DNA of 64,000 nucleotides, from assembly GCA_039621445.1 (NCBI GenBank), contig CP154956.1:33019437-33083436 (forward strand), given 5' to 3'. The DNA comes from Euglena gracilis (taxonomy: Eukaryota > Euglenida > Euglenophyceae > Euglenales). Shown piece after piece: positions 29,359 to 39,908 of this stretch. Numbering within the stretch: position 1 is the stretch's first letter; every line of letters begins with the position of its first letter. Below the pieces are notes generated by a model. It was not told where the DNA came from. It saw nothing but the letters and a program-made list of their open reading frames with translations, and did no database searches. The position numbers and the translations under genes were made by a program.

Positions 29359-29438
29359 TCTGTGCGCGAAGGCCAGTGCGGGCGACACGCCCTCACAGGC
29401 AAGCGTGGACTTGTGCTGTTCACAGCACGACGTCCCCA
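29359..29438. repeat. Right terminal repeat of element D
   Basis: Positions 29359-29400 complement the left repeat at 20355-20396. The extension to about 29438 (GTGGACTTGTGCTGTTCACA then GCACGACGTCCCC) is mirrored in the internal region at 25344-25389. Confidence 0.85.
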
Positions 29439-29759
29439 CCATTTTGCAAGGTGTGTCCGACAGCTCCAGCTCCGCACAAGACCCCAGTGAGTCCTGCTCT
29501 TCCTGCTCTTCTTTCCGGCTGTTGTTTTGTGTTTTTGGTGTTGGGTGTGGTGTTTCTTACTGCTTTTTCATTGCCGGAGTAGGCGGAGCATAATGCTGCT
29601 TTTGGCACGGAGCTGCAACCAATTGTTCAAGCTGATAATGCGGTTGACACACCTTCAAGACGAGACCGGCAAAGAGGCTTTCGTGGCGCCCATTCCGCGC
29701 ACGGTCACCGAACCGGCGAGAGGGGAAAACTGGTAGCAGAGGCTTGCTCGTTCTACGTT
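29439..29759. other. No supported gene
   Basis: Balanced sequence beyond element D. A short plus-strand frame containing LQDETGKEAFVAPIPRTVTE ends at 29736, but there is no further support. Confidence 0.35.
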
Positions 29760-30198
29760 TCCATTGAAGGCCATTTTCTCGAGTGCCTTCTTTTTGGAAT
29801 GCAAAGCGTGCACACCTCCCTAGAATTTTCCACACACGAAGAGGCTACAGCCCATCTGGACACAGACAGGATGCCAACCCTTGCGGCGGACTCTGAAGCG
29901 GTAGCCCCCACCGCAAGTCTTTCCGATAGCCCTCGGGAGGCACAAGAAAACACCCCGAAAAGGAACCACCGAACCCCTGCCCCATCCCCACTCCCATCCC
30001 CACAATCCCCGTTTCTCGCACTCCAAGCCCCACCCCAACTGCCACCCATCCCCCTCCAATCCGAGTCCGAGTCCGAGTCCGAGCCCGAGTCCAATCCGAA
30101 TCCGAGGCCGAGTGGGGGAAAACAGTCACCCGGCGCTTCGGTAAAAATAGGCACACGCGCCCTAAAAAACCCTTTTTTTGTGTCTTTCGGTCCCTGAA
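29760..30198 (+). CDS. Ser/Pro-rich open frame, hypothetical
   Basis: The frame is open from about 29760 to a TGA at 30195-30197. It reads FGMQSVHTSLEFSTHEEATA, then LAADSEAVAPTASLSDSPRE, and then a proline-rich stretch and a SESESESEPE tract. The composition suggests a disordered protein segment; the Ser-Glu tract comes from a CCGAGT hexamer repeat. No domain is recognised and no start can be chosen. It may be one exon of a host gene or a chance frame in GC-rich DNA. Confidence 0.25.
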
Positions 30199-30322
30199 TT
30201 CAGCCAGAACCTGGGTTCCGGCAGCCAAATAATTCAAAAAATAGGGGGGGATCGGTATTTTTGCCCAACTCCTTGGGGTTGCCTCTGAAGCAGTGGGGTG
30301 GGGGGGGAAGCCTGGTTTGAAT

Positions 30323-30528
30323 TTAAAAAAGGGTAGCGGGGGGTAGCGGAAGAACACCTTCAACTTGCTCTTCCTTTTTCGAAATTGATTTGCTGCCCTT
30401 TGCTTGACCTTCCGAATTGACTTTTTGAAATTCTTGGACAATTGTTTTCTCGAATTCAGATTGATATTTTGATTCTTCTTGATTCAGCATGCACAATTCT
30501 TTGAATGAAACATCAGGAAAACGAGAAC
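30323..30528 (-). CDS. Exon-like open frame, hypothetical
   Basis: Reading leftward, a C-run followed by CAG at about 30527-30530 could be a splice acceptor. The frame after it reads RFPDVSFKELCMLNQEESKY then QSEFEKTIVQEFQKVNSEGQ and a lysine-rich KGSKSISKKEEQ. It looks like a charged helical segment of a real protein and is unlike the G/C-rich repeats to its right. No family is recognised. Confidence 0.3.
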
Positions 30529-30579
30529 CTGGGGGGAAAAGTACGCAGGTAAAAAAAGTAGCGGAATGGGGCAGATAAT

Positions 30580-31045
30580 TCGCACCCCCCCCCTGCCCTC
30601 CAATAACAAAATCCCCTCCGGGGGGTAACCGACCCAGGGCCCAGGCGCGCATGTAATGCCACGCGCACCGTAAACAAAACCGTCCCAAGGCGCCTTCGGC
30701 GCCCTTGGTCGTCTAGCGGGGGGGGGGGGGCTGCCGCCCCCCCCCCGCACCCCCCCCCTGCCCTCCAATAACAAAATCCCCTCCGGGGGGGTACCTGACC
30801 TAGGGCCAGGTGCACATGTACCCTCACCCCCCTCCAGGCAACAGAAGGCCCCAAAACGCCCACTCTGGGGGAGGGGACACTTTGGGTGGGGGGTGAATTT
30901 TTGGGCGTTGGCGCCAAACGAAAGTGGTCACTTTGAGGGGGGGTAAAGCAAATTTGATAAAAAATTTTGGCCACTCTGAGGGGGGGGTGAGGGTAATGCC
31001 ACCACCCCCGCTGCCGCCCCCCCCCCCGCCTTCCAATGACAAAGT
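30580..31045. repeat. G/C-tract repeat with direct duplication
   Basis: CCCTGCCCTCCAATAACAAA followed by ATCCCCTCCGGGGGG occurs at about 30590 and again at about 30758, with a third variant at about 31025. A GGCGCCTTCGGCGCC hairpin lies at about 30693-30707 between the first two. The block order fits the hairpin family elsewhere in the window. Confidence 0.6.
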
Positions 31046-32870
31046 AACGTAAACATTGTGTGACATCGTGCAAGATCCTAAAAGCAGAAAAAAGAACTTT
31101 TCATACAAAATTTCATGACTTTCTCTGGGGGAAATTTTTCCTTCACAGGGGAGGGGGGGCTTAAAAATCTTCTGAGGGGGGGGCAGGAATGCAAATTTCA
31201 CCTGACAAACGCCACCGTGTGACAGATTACTTGAAATTTTGAAAAAAATGCTGACAAGCGGTAAAATTGTATAACGAACGGACTGCTTAGGACTCACGCA
31301 ACGCGCCTTGGTTCTCGCGCTCGTAATCTTCTCACCTTCAGGTGTTTCTTCCTTGGAATAAGGTTTTATCTTTCTTCTAACTTCAGATACAAGCTATTTG
31401 GAGGATGAGGAATGCATTGATGCAGGTTTTTTTGAAGATTGAATCAGGTATGCCCATCTGAAGGTGTCTTTTGAAGAATGATTGTAATGGTCTTTTCTAG
31501 TGTATCTGGACCACTTTCAAAAGTTTGGCATTTTTCTCCAAAATTTGGTCCGCTGGGTGACAATTTTGAGTCCCACCCTCTCGTGTGGCATGTCTTCTGT
31601 TGTGGGTTCTGTTTTTATATGATTTTCTGAACGTTCTCGTGGTTTTCTGCTTGTGTTTTACAGTTTTGGAACTTTTGCTGCCATTTCAGAGATCACTGGC
31701 TGCAGCTCTGTGTCTTTGGCCTGGTGTTTTGGTGAAATTTTGGCCTGGCATTCTGTGTTTTCTTGCTTTCCAATTCGTCTTCAAACTGTAATTCTATGAA
31801 TGGAATTGTGATTCTGTCATGTTTTGCAGTGGTACCACATTGCATGTCTTTCATTTGTCCTCCTCTCACTCCCAGGTTGAAATGTGAAGAAAAAGAACAT
31901 AAACCAAGAAGAGAAGAAGAGTAATGACGTGAAGGTGTCAGGGTCCTGTGGTGTTTTGCGAAAAAACACAGGACCCTGTTGCTGTAAATTGCATGCTCTC
32001 TTCTTTGTTGCGACGTTCGCCTTTGTTTTGGTGCAGTTCTTGACACCAAAACTGGTCCCCACCTGTGGTACTAAAAGTGTTCCCCAAACTGTCCAAGATC
32101 TGGACCCAAGATGTGGGGGGGGTCTCAACAGAACCAGAACGCCAGAATAAACAAAGTTCTTTTCGAAAGCCCTTTTGGCAAAAAAAAGGCATAAACAAGT
32201 GAAACAAACTTTTTTTTTAAGGGTTTCTTTCCTTGGGGGGCGGGTTCAAAAAACTGCGCTCTATTTCTTTCAGTTCCGCGTGCAAAAGGTTTCCGGAAAG
32301 GGACCGTCCGTAATTTTTTTTAAAGACTTGAAGGGTAATGACAACCACCCTGGTCAAACGTGGGTTGGTGTCAAACGGAAAAAATTGTGTCATACGTAAC
32401 CGCACGTGTGACACAATGGAAGTCAACGCTGCTGCGCGTAGCCAGTTGCGATGCTTTGTTCGCAGAATGGTATATTCCCTTCATGTTGGTGGCCGTCCCA
32501 CCCATGTGGTGCCCAAGAGCCCCAAGGGCCCCAGGTGTTTCAAGTCTAGCCCACAGATCAGATGGGCAATGCATTGCCCATGGCCTGGCAAGCGATGACG
32601 CCAACAAAGAAACGACAGAGGGCAGAAGACACCACGACACACCAACCGTACGCATAGCCAGCAACACGACCAAAGAAACCAAACAACAGAAGCAAATCAC
32701 ACCCCGAACGAACAGACCAAGTCCACAAAGACACCCAAGCCCTTACCTCACCAAAAGCAAAGCCTTCCCCCAGACCAACTCCCTTATCCCTAAACTCGCC
32801 ACCACTGCCACCACTCTCTTCTGACCCTGTAGCCCTACCATTTAACGTTCCCTTCCGCTGTACTCCTTGC
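31046..32870. other. Long stretch without a supported gene
   Basis: Mixed sequence. A T-rich segment at 31585-31791 gives a hydrophobic translation that I attribute to composition. Around 32360-32820 there are plus-strand open frames with rather balanced composition but no domain or consistent start. Confidence 0.35.
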
Positions 32871-32874
32871 TCTA

Positions 32875-33141
32875 TTGTTGTCACTCTGTTGTTCCTTACG
32901 CGCCACTGCCCGTACCAAAGCCTCCCCAAGGCACCAACTGCGACTGTGGACAATTTGTTGTAAATATCTCACCCTCCACGAACTTCGGCTCGGGCTGTTC
33001 CTCCTAGGCCGCGCTTTCATTCCATCCTCCAGCTCAAGTTCCTCAAGTGCTCCTGATGGATCGCGACCTGGGGATGTATTTGTGGTGAGGTACGACGCCA
33101 ATGGACTGGCTGCCATCGACGTGACATTCCACCACCCCTAG
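32875..33141 (+). CDS. Hypothetical open frame ending in a GDVF..DANGL tail
   Basis: The last 25 codons read PGDVFVVRYDANGLAAIDVT and FHHP before the stop at 33139-33141. A closely similar tail (LGDVFISMFDANGLVAVDE and stop) occurs 0.98 kb downstream. Two related tails ending at stops support real coding ancestry for at least this part. A serine homopolymer tract precedes it, and the upstream part is uncertain. No known family is recognised. These may be tails of duplicated gene copies or of a repeat-encoded protein. Confidence 0.35.
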   Translation: MLSLCCSLRATARTKASPRHQLRLWTICCKYLTLHELRLGLFLLGRAFIPSSSSSSSSAPDGSRPGDVFVVRYDANGLAAIDVTFHHP

Positions 33142-33499
33142 CACCTTCTCAAACGCGAACAGGGACGGAAGACCTTGGTAGATGGCATGAGGCGCAGGAA
33201 GAGGATAAAATTAAAAATTTTGGTGCCGGCTGCCAACGAAGGCGATGGATGTACATTCCCTTTGTATTGGATTGCTCTAGAGGAATTGGTGGCGCAGTGC
33301 TTGCCTTTGTTGGCCAATGCGTCCGCCTACTCGTGGGACAACATGACTCATAGGAAAGATGGACCGCAGAGGCCAACTGCTGCCAGGGCCTCAGCATGGC
33401 CCTGGCCAGAGAGCTTGCGAAGTAGCTATCCAGGGATCCACGGATCAGTGCGATGAGGAGTTGGCTGATGGTCGTGAAACAAACTTGCATCGCCCCTAC

Positions 33500-33778
33500 T
33501 CCCACTGAATGATGGCGAGGTGCCATGCACCTTGCGAAATGAATTGCCCCCCCCCCCTCAGGGGGCAATATTCATCAATGTCCAAGGTCCACAAGCGAAA
33601 TGGGGCACTCCGAACGATTGGGAAGACAAACGCTGATGAAGTGGTGAGTGCCCTTCGCCCACAGCATTACACACCATTCAACCTTGTCGTGGAGCACAAG
33701 ACTGAAACCAAATACGTGGAGCACCTCCCAAGTAGGGACGAGTGCTGGCAACGTGCTTCGGCCTTCTTCCTTGAGTAG
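33500..33778 (+). CDS. Hypothetical open frame
   Basis: The frame after the C-run near 33550 reads SMSKVHKRNGALRTIGKTNA, then DEVVSALRPQHYTPFNLVVE, and ends HLPSRDECWQRASAFFLE before a TAG at 33776-33778. Composition is protein-like. The C13-containing small inverted repeat at 33545-33566 interrupts its start. No family is recognised. Confidence 0.3.
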
Positions 33779-33947
33779 TTCGACCTCTGTACTCCCTTGT
33801 AAGTGTGGCCCCCTAAACTGACCCTACTTCCCTCCCTTCGCTGATAGCTAACCCCTTTACCTCACCCACGCAGAGGCTTTGCATATAGCCCTACCCCCTT
33901 GAACTCGTCAAATCCAGTGGGATGTGATGTGATGGACAGGTTCAGGG

Positions 33948-34039
33948 CCTGTCCATGAACCGGCCCAACACTGTTTGGCTGAATTCGTAATCCCCCCCCC
34001 GAAAAAAATTCAATCAAGGAAGGCCGGTTCATGGACAGG
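33948..34039. repeat. 18-bp perfect inverted repeat
   Basis: CCTGTCCATGAACCGGCC at 33948-33965 and its exact complement at 34022-34039 are separated by 56 bp that include a C8 run and an A7 run. It could form a stem-loop. It precedes the second GDVF-type tail. Confidence 0.8.
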
Positions 34040-34059
34040 CGAGAAGAAGGGGGAAACCA

Positions 34060-34126
34060 AAGCAGACTTGGAGATGTCTTCATTTCCATGTTTGATGCAA
34101 ATGGATTGGTGGCAGTAGATGAGTAG
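34060..34126 (+). pseudogene. Second GDVF..DANGL protein tail
   Basis: The frame reads LGDVFISMFDANGLVAVDE then a stop at about 34124. It is related to the tail at 33065-33141 but lacks the last five residues. Sequence upstream of it is not clearly homologous between the two copies. It is annotated as a fragment because no longer frame leads into it. Confidence 0.35.
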
Positions 34127-35280
34127 GACCTGGGCAGCCCAAATATCAAGTCCATAGTGGCAGGCTTACAAGGGTCCTCATGGTGCTATGGTGCTGAGCG
34201 GAAGATGGGAGGCCTTCGGAACAGCAGCACCCGATAGCAATCAACCTGGTGTGTGACACTCGCTAGTAGGCCATCAAGTCAACTTCGGGGTGCATGTAAG
34301 GTAAGCACCTTCATGGAGACTGGATAGCCTGGAGGATAATACACTGGTAGCGGATACCGCTGAACAGCCTTGGGATGAACCCAGGTCTGTCACACCCACG
34401 AGCTCTGGATGGAAGCATCCATGAGCCCCCCCCCCCACCACTGGCCGTGCAGACAGAAACGGTCTGCAGGAGGTAAGCGCCTCTCATCACGTCGTGAAGG
34501 AGCTGTGGCTGTGAAGACCTTGGCAGCCGGGAAACCTGGCAAGCCGCAAAGTGACACACAGCACACAGCGCACACGCCGTAATAAAAGGCCAATTTGTCA
34601 CTTTTCGGCCCTAAGGTCCCTTAAGGCTGCCAGACAACAAATTCTGTTTTACCTAAGCCGGCCCCCCTCTCCTGCCTAATTTCCACCCACCCCGCAAGCT
34701 GTCGCCGGAGTCGGTTCTGTAAGTAGGCTTTTGTTTCTTAATGTGGAAACCACCGCCTAGGAGCCCTATCCGGGTATGACCAGGATAGAAGCCTGCCCCC
34801 CCCCGTTCCACACCTCTCCCCTCGGGTTTTCAGCGAATACGCTTGACCGAAGCCGCATGCCTTTGACACACCCAAAGTGGTTGGATGAGACACTTTGACA
34901 GGAAACATGCCAGCCTCGTTTCCCACAGTGGGCTCGTTCACACCCCACCTAAGCCGAAACGGCTAATAGGTAACCGCGAAAAGCGGCCTACCTTCTGCGC
35001 GTTTTTGGAATTTGTGATGCCACTGTGCGAAAGGAGAGACACCAAAAGGAGTAGTAAACCCCACCGGGGAAGCGTCAGATATCCCGACTGGACCTGGGGA
35101 CCCGTGGTCCATGACGGAAATCGGGCGTAGCCCTGGGAAGGGGATGTGTTCCAGGCACGTCCCAGCTCTGTAGGATACCTGCAGTACGGGTTCAGTGACG
35201 ATCGCACCACCGTGGAAACCACAGCTGGCACCATCGTGGCAGACCCTACTGGGATCTGCCCCTGGACACGTCAGCACTTT
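34127..35280. other. Balanced-composition region, no gene assigned
   Basis: The region has few G/C runs and many short open frames in both strands. Its texture differs from the AT-rich repeats, and it could be the untranslated or 5' part of a retroelement or a decayed gene. No motif was found. Confidence 0.3.
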
Positions 35281-35289
35281 TCTCTCCTT

Positions 35290-35495
35290 CCCCCACAGGT
35301 GGTATTCCTTGGTTTCATTGTCTACAAGTTTCAAGGTTTGATTCGCCAGAGGGAAAAACCCTCAGAACAGTTGAACTTGTCTTCGGAGGAAACATCTGAA
35401 GCCTTTGCATTGTGCTTTGCCTCTTGGGGATTTGGGAACAAAAGGGGAAAACCACTTTTTGTTACTCCAAAGCCTTTTTCCTTTCATAAGTAGGT
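35290..35495 (+). CDS. Exon-like open frame, hypothetical
   Basis: CTTCCCCCACAG at about 35288-35299 could be a splice acceptor. The frame after it reads VVFLGFIVYKFQGLIRQREK, then PSEQLNLSSEETSEAFALCF and ASWGFGNKRGKPLF, with a stop near 35491. Composition is protein-like; no family is recognised. Confidence 0.25.
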
Positions 35496-36099
35496 TGTGC
35501 ACCAAGGCGAAAGCGAAAGGATTTTACAGAAAGTCCCAAAAGGGAAAATGGGAAAGCTTTGCACGTACACTGGAAGGCACCGTTTTTTGGTTGCCAAGTT
35601 CCAATTTTTGTTGGTATCCCGTTCAGGGACATGGTGGAAAATGAGGCAAAAATCAACAGATATCCAGGTCACAGGGCTGAATTTTCTTTTCGTTGCCAGA
35701 ATTTTTACACCAAAACTGTCCGGAGTTTCAACTACGTTTTTTGGTGAAGATTGAAAACATTTCGAGACAGAAGTTTTGACGATTCATAATTTTCTCAGCT
35801 CTCATGCGGACACCTGTTACGTGCTAAGACGGAATTTTCCACATCTTTTACAAAATAAAGGAGGAACGAAAGCCTCAGGGAGGAATAAATCAGAAAGGAG
35901 TTGGCAAGGGACAAAAATTCGGTTCTTTCACTCAATGGGTGGTAAATTGGACAAAAAATGCTATTTTCCCCCAGCGATTTTCATTTCCCCCCGCTCAAAT
36001 CATGGGAATGACACAGGGTTGTGTTGAAAAAACGGAGGGGGGATGGAATTTAAAGGGCCAGGTGCCCCCCCCCCCGAAATGAGTCAACCTCCTGTTTGG

Positions 36100-37830
36100 T
36101 TGGGGGTGACCAAAATCATTCAGAAAACGCCAAACGAGAATTTTTATCAGAATTTCACCAGAAATCCTCAAGAAAGCGGGGCGTGGCAAAAAAATCTTCT
36201 GATTTGAAAGAAGCACCGCTCCCAGACCCCAACCACATAACCTGTGTAATCAGAGCACCGTGTAAGTGTTGTGGTGAGGTTTGGAAGAATGCCTCTAACT
36301 GTTAGACAAAAATTCTGGATGCAAATCATGCTCCCCCCGCACCCAGTTTTGGGCCCCATGCCCATGGGGGGGGGACGAGGCAAGGGGTGCGGGACGACCA
36401 ATTTTCATGACAAAGGTTGGGAAACTGCCCAAGGAAAAAGTGGTGGCCAACGTTTCAGGGGCAACACTTTTGTTCAAGTGCCCCAACGCAAAATTTGTTT
36501 TGGAAAATATTTGTCCCACAGTCAAACACTTTTGTGGACAAAGTCCAGCGATTTTCTGGGTCAAAAGTACCAAAGGTTTTGAAGCTTTTTACGGGAACAA
36601 AATCTGGAGGGGAGGTAGACTTGAATTTTTCATTCGTGCCTTGTACAAAACATAGTCAAGACCCCACCACGTGTGAAAGAAATTTGGAGTATGCCGATTC
36701 TCGCACAAAAATGACACTTTCTAACATCCAATTTTTGCAAGCCCCCAAAATTTACATTCAAATTACCCGAAACGACCTTATCAAGGACCGTGAATTTTTG
36801 AAAGGGCTGATTATTTGAACGTTGATTTTTGTCAATGTAGTCCTTTTGACTACAAAAGCCCACTCACATTTGTGGAATGGTGGAGGGTTTGCCAAACCGT
36901 TTGTGGCCGATTTTGTGGTGCAAGTTCACCATCCCCGGGTCCAAAAGACATTTTCACCGTTTTGGTAGAAACATTTTTGGTGGGACGTCACATAAAAAAT
37001 ACCAAGTCCCAGATTTGGTCATTGTTCAGGTAGACGGTAAAGAGGAAAGGCATATACCGAACGGGGAGGGTGTTGGTTTGGTGTTGGTCACTCAGGGTAC
37101 CCCCTCACGAATAACCCATTACGAAAGCGAATTTTGGATTTGGATGAACGCCAGATTTTGGGAAACGGTGGTGGAAGTGAGCAATTTTCTGGTGGAAAAG
37201 GGAGAAAGGAGGGTTGAAATGAATTTTGCACCCCCTCCCTTTTCCCAAGGGCAAAAAACGTGAATTATTTCAATTTTATTCTGCCCGTTTCGGGAAAGAG
37301 AAGAAAAGAGGTCGACCAATGAAAACTTTGAGTCTGCTGATTTTACACAAGGCACAGAATCTGACGTTTTTATTGGGCAAGTGTGGGAGGTGGAACCTAT
37401 TCAATTTCACGGGTTGTGTTGTGTGGAAGAAAAGAATAACGTTGGAAAGTACAAAATGGGGATTGGCCCCACTCATTTGGAGGCGAGTAAGTGAGGGGCG
37501 TTCCCACGAAAAGTCGATGCGTTGTACCGACACAATTTTCAGATATACAGTGTTACTTACGGAGAGGAGGTGGAACCCAAACCCCCCGTAAAGGACGGTG
37601 TGCAGGATTTTCAGAGAATTTTGGGAACGAAACTTGCCCAGGCATGGGACATGGCCGAAGATTTTGTCGGTGAGGCTCCCGTACGTACCCCACAAGGAAT
37701 TTTGAGTTCGGAGGAACAATTTTTTGAATGGCAAGGAGATGAGAATTTCAAAGATTTGGATTTGCTTTTTGTAAAAAGCAAAAGGTGGCCAGATTTACCA
37801 GTGCATTTTATTTCTTTAAAAGAGGTGTAA
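36100..37830 (+). pseudogene. Unknown protein-coding region in several frames
   Basis: A chain of plus-strand segments has coherent protein composition but alternating phase. About 36407-36605 holds KVVANVSGATLLFKCPNAKF. About 36605-36818 holds KMTLSNIQFLQAPKIYIQIT. About 37030-37260 holds VDGKEERHIPNGEGVGLVLV. About 37290-37486 holds ENFESADFTQGTESDVFIGQ. About 37545-37830 holds DFQRILGTKLAQAWDMAEDF and ends SLKEV at a TAA. A GTAAGT at about 37487 and a TTTTCAG at about 37535-37541 resemble intron borders, but joining them does not keep the phase. It is therefore a decayed gene, a gene with short introns, or a region with indels. No family is recognised. Confidence 0.4.
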
Positions 37831-37835
37831 ATGTT

Positions 37836-38216
37836 GGGCCAAGGTTTGAAAGATGGCCCGGGAGGGCACGGGTTGATGTGACCCCCCCCCGCACAAAAAC
37901 GGATCCGTAAACCAAATTCCCGTTCCGTTTGTGGGAAAAGTGATGTATTGTCATTGTGGGGACCAGTCACGCGGTTTGCAGGGTTGTTTTCGCTGTTTCT
38001 AATTTTTGGTGTTTGGTCGCGACAAGCAACAGATCACGAGATTCAACAGTCCCCCTCAACAGATAAGGGCGCAACATTCAAAGGAGAATAATTTGCTCCT
38101 CAAAGGGGGATTAAGCAAAAAAAACCAAACAAAAAGGGATCCCAACCAACAAAAAAAAGGGGTTATAGAAATACCCTGCCCACGCCTGGATGTCAAAAAA
38201 CTTTTAACTCCACAAC
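37836..38216. other. No feature recognised
   Basis: Short C run and A-rich sequence between the unknown coding region and the truncated end of element C. Confidence 0.4.
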
Positions 38217-38219
38217 TTA

Positions 38220-38900
38220 ATCTTTGACCCCCTGGGGAATGTTCAGGGTGCGGTCCCAACCACACGTGAGCAACTTCACCATTTTGCAAAGTTGATCCGT
38301 CAGAATTCTGAGAAGTGGCATTGAGACAAAATAGATTCCGACTTGCCCCACAATAGAACTGAGTTTTCTGCAGTTCATTTTTTGTGCTGTAAGCACCTTT
38401 CCTGAGTCACTTCTTAAGTATCTTTTTTGAATTCTGCCAAATGCTGGGTTGCTGTCTTTTTGCTGGGGGCTAACAGCAAAACGTCGTCCAGGTAGATAAA
38501 AAACTACCTTTCCTTCCTTTCTCAATTTTCCTTCCCAGGCTCTCATGAGAGTCATAAAGTTTTTTGTGGCAGGCAGCTTATGCACCTTGAAAATGCCAAA
38601 TCCCCCCCCACTTGTATGCAAACATTTTTTCCAGGCTGTTGTGCAGCTTCAGGTGAAAATAAAAATATTTCAGATCGATCTTTCCACAGAACAAACCTCT
38701 GCTTGAATATGGGAAGATGTTTCCCATGTGTTCCAGTCTGACCTTCTGGGGGATGAAATGGATATTTAACTGTCGCCAATCTGAAATTAGTCTTTCCTTT
38801 GTCTTTTCCCCCTCTTATTTGAAAATGATGAAATATGGGACAAAATTTTTGCCTCCTCTGGGGAGATTTGTCTGCTTGCCCCTGCACATTCGTATTCCCT
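38220..38900 (-). pseudogene. Reverse transcriptase fragment of element C
   Basis: In one phase the region reads RLISDWRQLNIHFIPQKVRL and KIDLKYFYFHLKLHNSLEKM, equivalent to the RFISDCREINQ and KIDLKDAYFH blocks of element A. The catalytic aspartate pair lies in the phase that is out of frame with YLPGRRF at about 38490. Further on, QKMNCRKLSSIVGQVGIYFV aligns with the SKRQLAAILGQ block after RT in A. Several stops and phase changes show it is dead. The frame ends at about 38217 without reaching RNase H. Confidence 0.7.
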
Positions 38901-38916
38901 CGGAGTTTTCGGGGAA

Positions 38917-39673
38917 TTAATTTTTTCTTAAGGGGTTTTGAAGCAAACCTTGAAGACATCTGAAGGGGGATGGAAAATCTGTCATGAACCCCTCCCTTAT
39001 CAGGTTAAATTCCTCTCTGCTGGATCCTGCTTTGACCCAGACTGCAGGGCCATGTGGGGAGAACCCCTGTGTAAAGTGCCTGGGGATTCCACAGGCCCCA
39101 TCGCTGGGGTCCTTCCACCTGGCTGCCCCATCACTGGGGTAACAGCTGGCCCTGCCACAGGGCTTCCCAAAGACAGGCTTTCCCTCTGCTTTGGAATGAT
39201 GTGGGAAGGTCTGTGTCTGCAGTGGGGAGGTACATATAAGGCTGGGGGTTCTAGGCTGATTACCATCTGGGGGGCCCTGTCTGAGCCACTCTTGGGCCAT
39301 CCCTCCAAGGGCTGACGTGGTGTGGATGGTCTTGAATGTAGTGGCCTCCACTGGCCTTCATAGCCACCTGGCCACCACTGGCATTCAGGCCGGCCTGGCC
39401 TCCATTGACCTTCTCTCCAGGACTTCTTTTGGGTCTTCTTTTTCGCTCTTGATTCCCCAGATGAAACACCTTGACATAATTTTCTTAACGGACTCGATGC
39501 CAGCTGTCCTGGAATTGGCTTTTTGCCCCTGGGTGGTTTTTTATTTGAGGGTGCTGGGTGGGGAGAATTACCTTTCACCAATGGGAGCTTTCCAGGCGGG
39601 TTTACTGGCTTCCATAGCCTTGCACCTGAGCCCACTGCCCTCTTAAATGATGTTTGCCATATACTTGAGTCTG
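38917..39673 (-). pseudogene. Gag of element C, distal part
   Basis: Translations in two phases are rich in Gly, Gln, Pro and Ser, with GGQAGLNASGGQVAMKASGG at about 39400-39340, the counterpart of the GGQFSQG repeats of element A, and QWAQVQGYGSQ near the junction with B. The coding phase shifts more than once. This segment was continuous with 44729-44330 before insertion of B. Confidence 0.6.
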
Positions 39674-39705
39674 GACACCTCGGGCTCCGCACTTTGCCTT
39701 TGTGA

Positions 39706-39797
39706 TGCCATACCTTGTTCGCCGGCGGTGTTGTTTGGATTTGTAGTGATGCGTTTGGTTACGAGTCCCTGCTTATTGCCGGTTTTCGCCGGAGTTG
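39706..39797. repeat. Left inverted terminal repeat of element B
   Basis: GCCATACCTTGTTCGCCGGC and the sequence that follows is complementary, with mismatches, to 44164-44255. The outer edge 39674-39705 carries CACCTCGGGCTCCGCACTTT, as in element A. Confidence 0.85.
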
Positions 39798-39908
39798 GAA
39801 AATTTAAATTTGCTCTTCGACACCCAGAAGAAAGGACCTTCAATGCAAGTACCCTGACAACTGGATATCAATGGATAAGTCAACTGAATTATCCGGAAGG
39901 CGACCCTC

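Larger units (their letters stand above)
20290..29438 (-). mobile_element. DIRS-type retrotransposon D (older, interrupted by element A)
   Basis: The terminal inverted repeats are GCCTGTGAGGGCGTGTCGCC and its continuation at about 20355-20396 and the complement at about 29359-29400. Their outer extensions (20290-20354 and about 29401-29438) are both mirrored in an internal complementary region at about 25279-25389. Gag, RT-RNase H, methyltransferase-like and tyrosine-recombinase segments run on the minus strand between 28906 and 25130. Subtracting the 4.59-kb insertion A gives a native length of about 4.56 kb, almost the size of A. Several frame changes show that it is decayed. Confidence 0.85.

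Noticed and set aside
31585-31791. Hydrophobic 68-codon plus-strand frame as a membrane protein
   Set aside because: T-rich DNA gives hydrophobic translations by composition; no start context or neighbour supports a gene.
39000-39692. 230-codon minus-strand frame as a host proline-rich protein
   Set aside because: Its position between an RT fragment and the insertion of element B, plus the GGQ-type repeats in a neighbouring phase, show that it is gag of element C.
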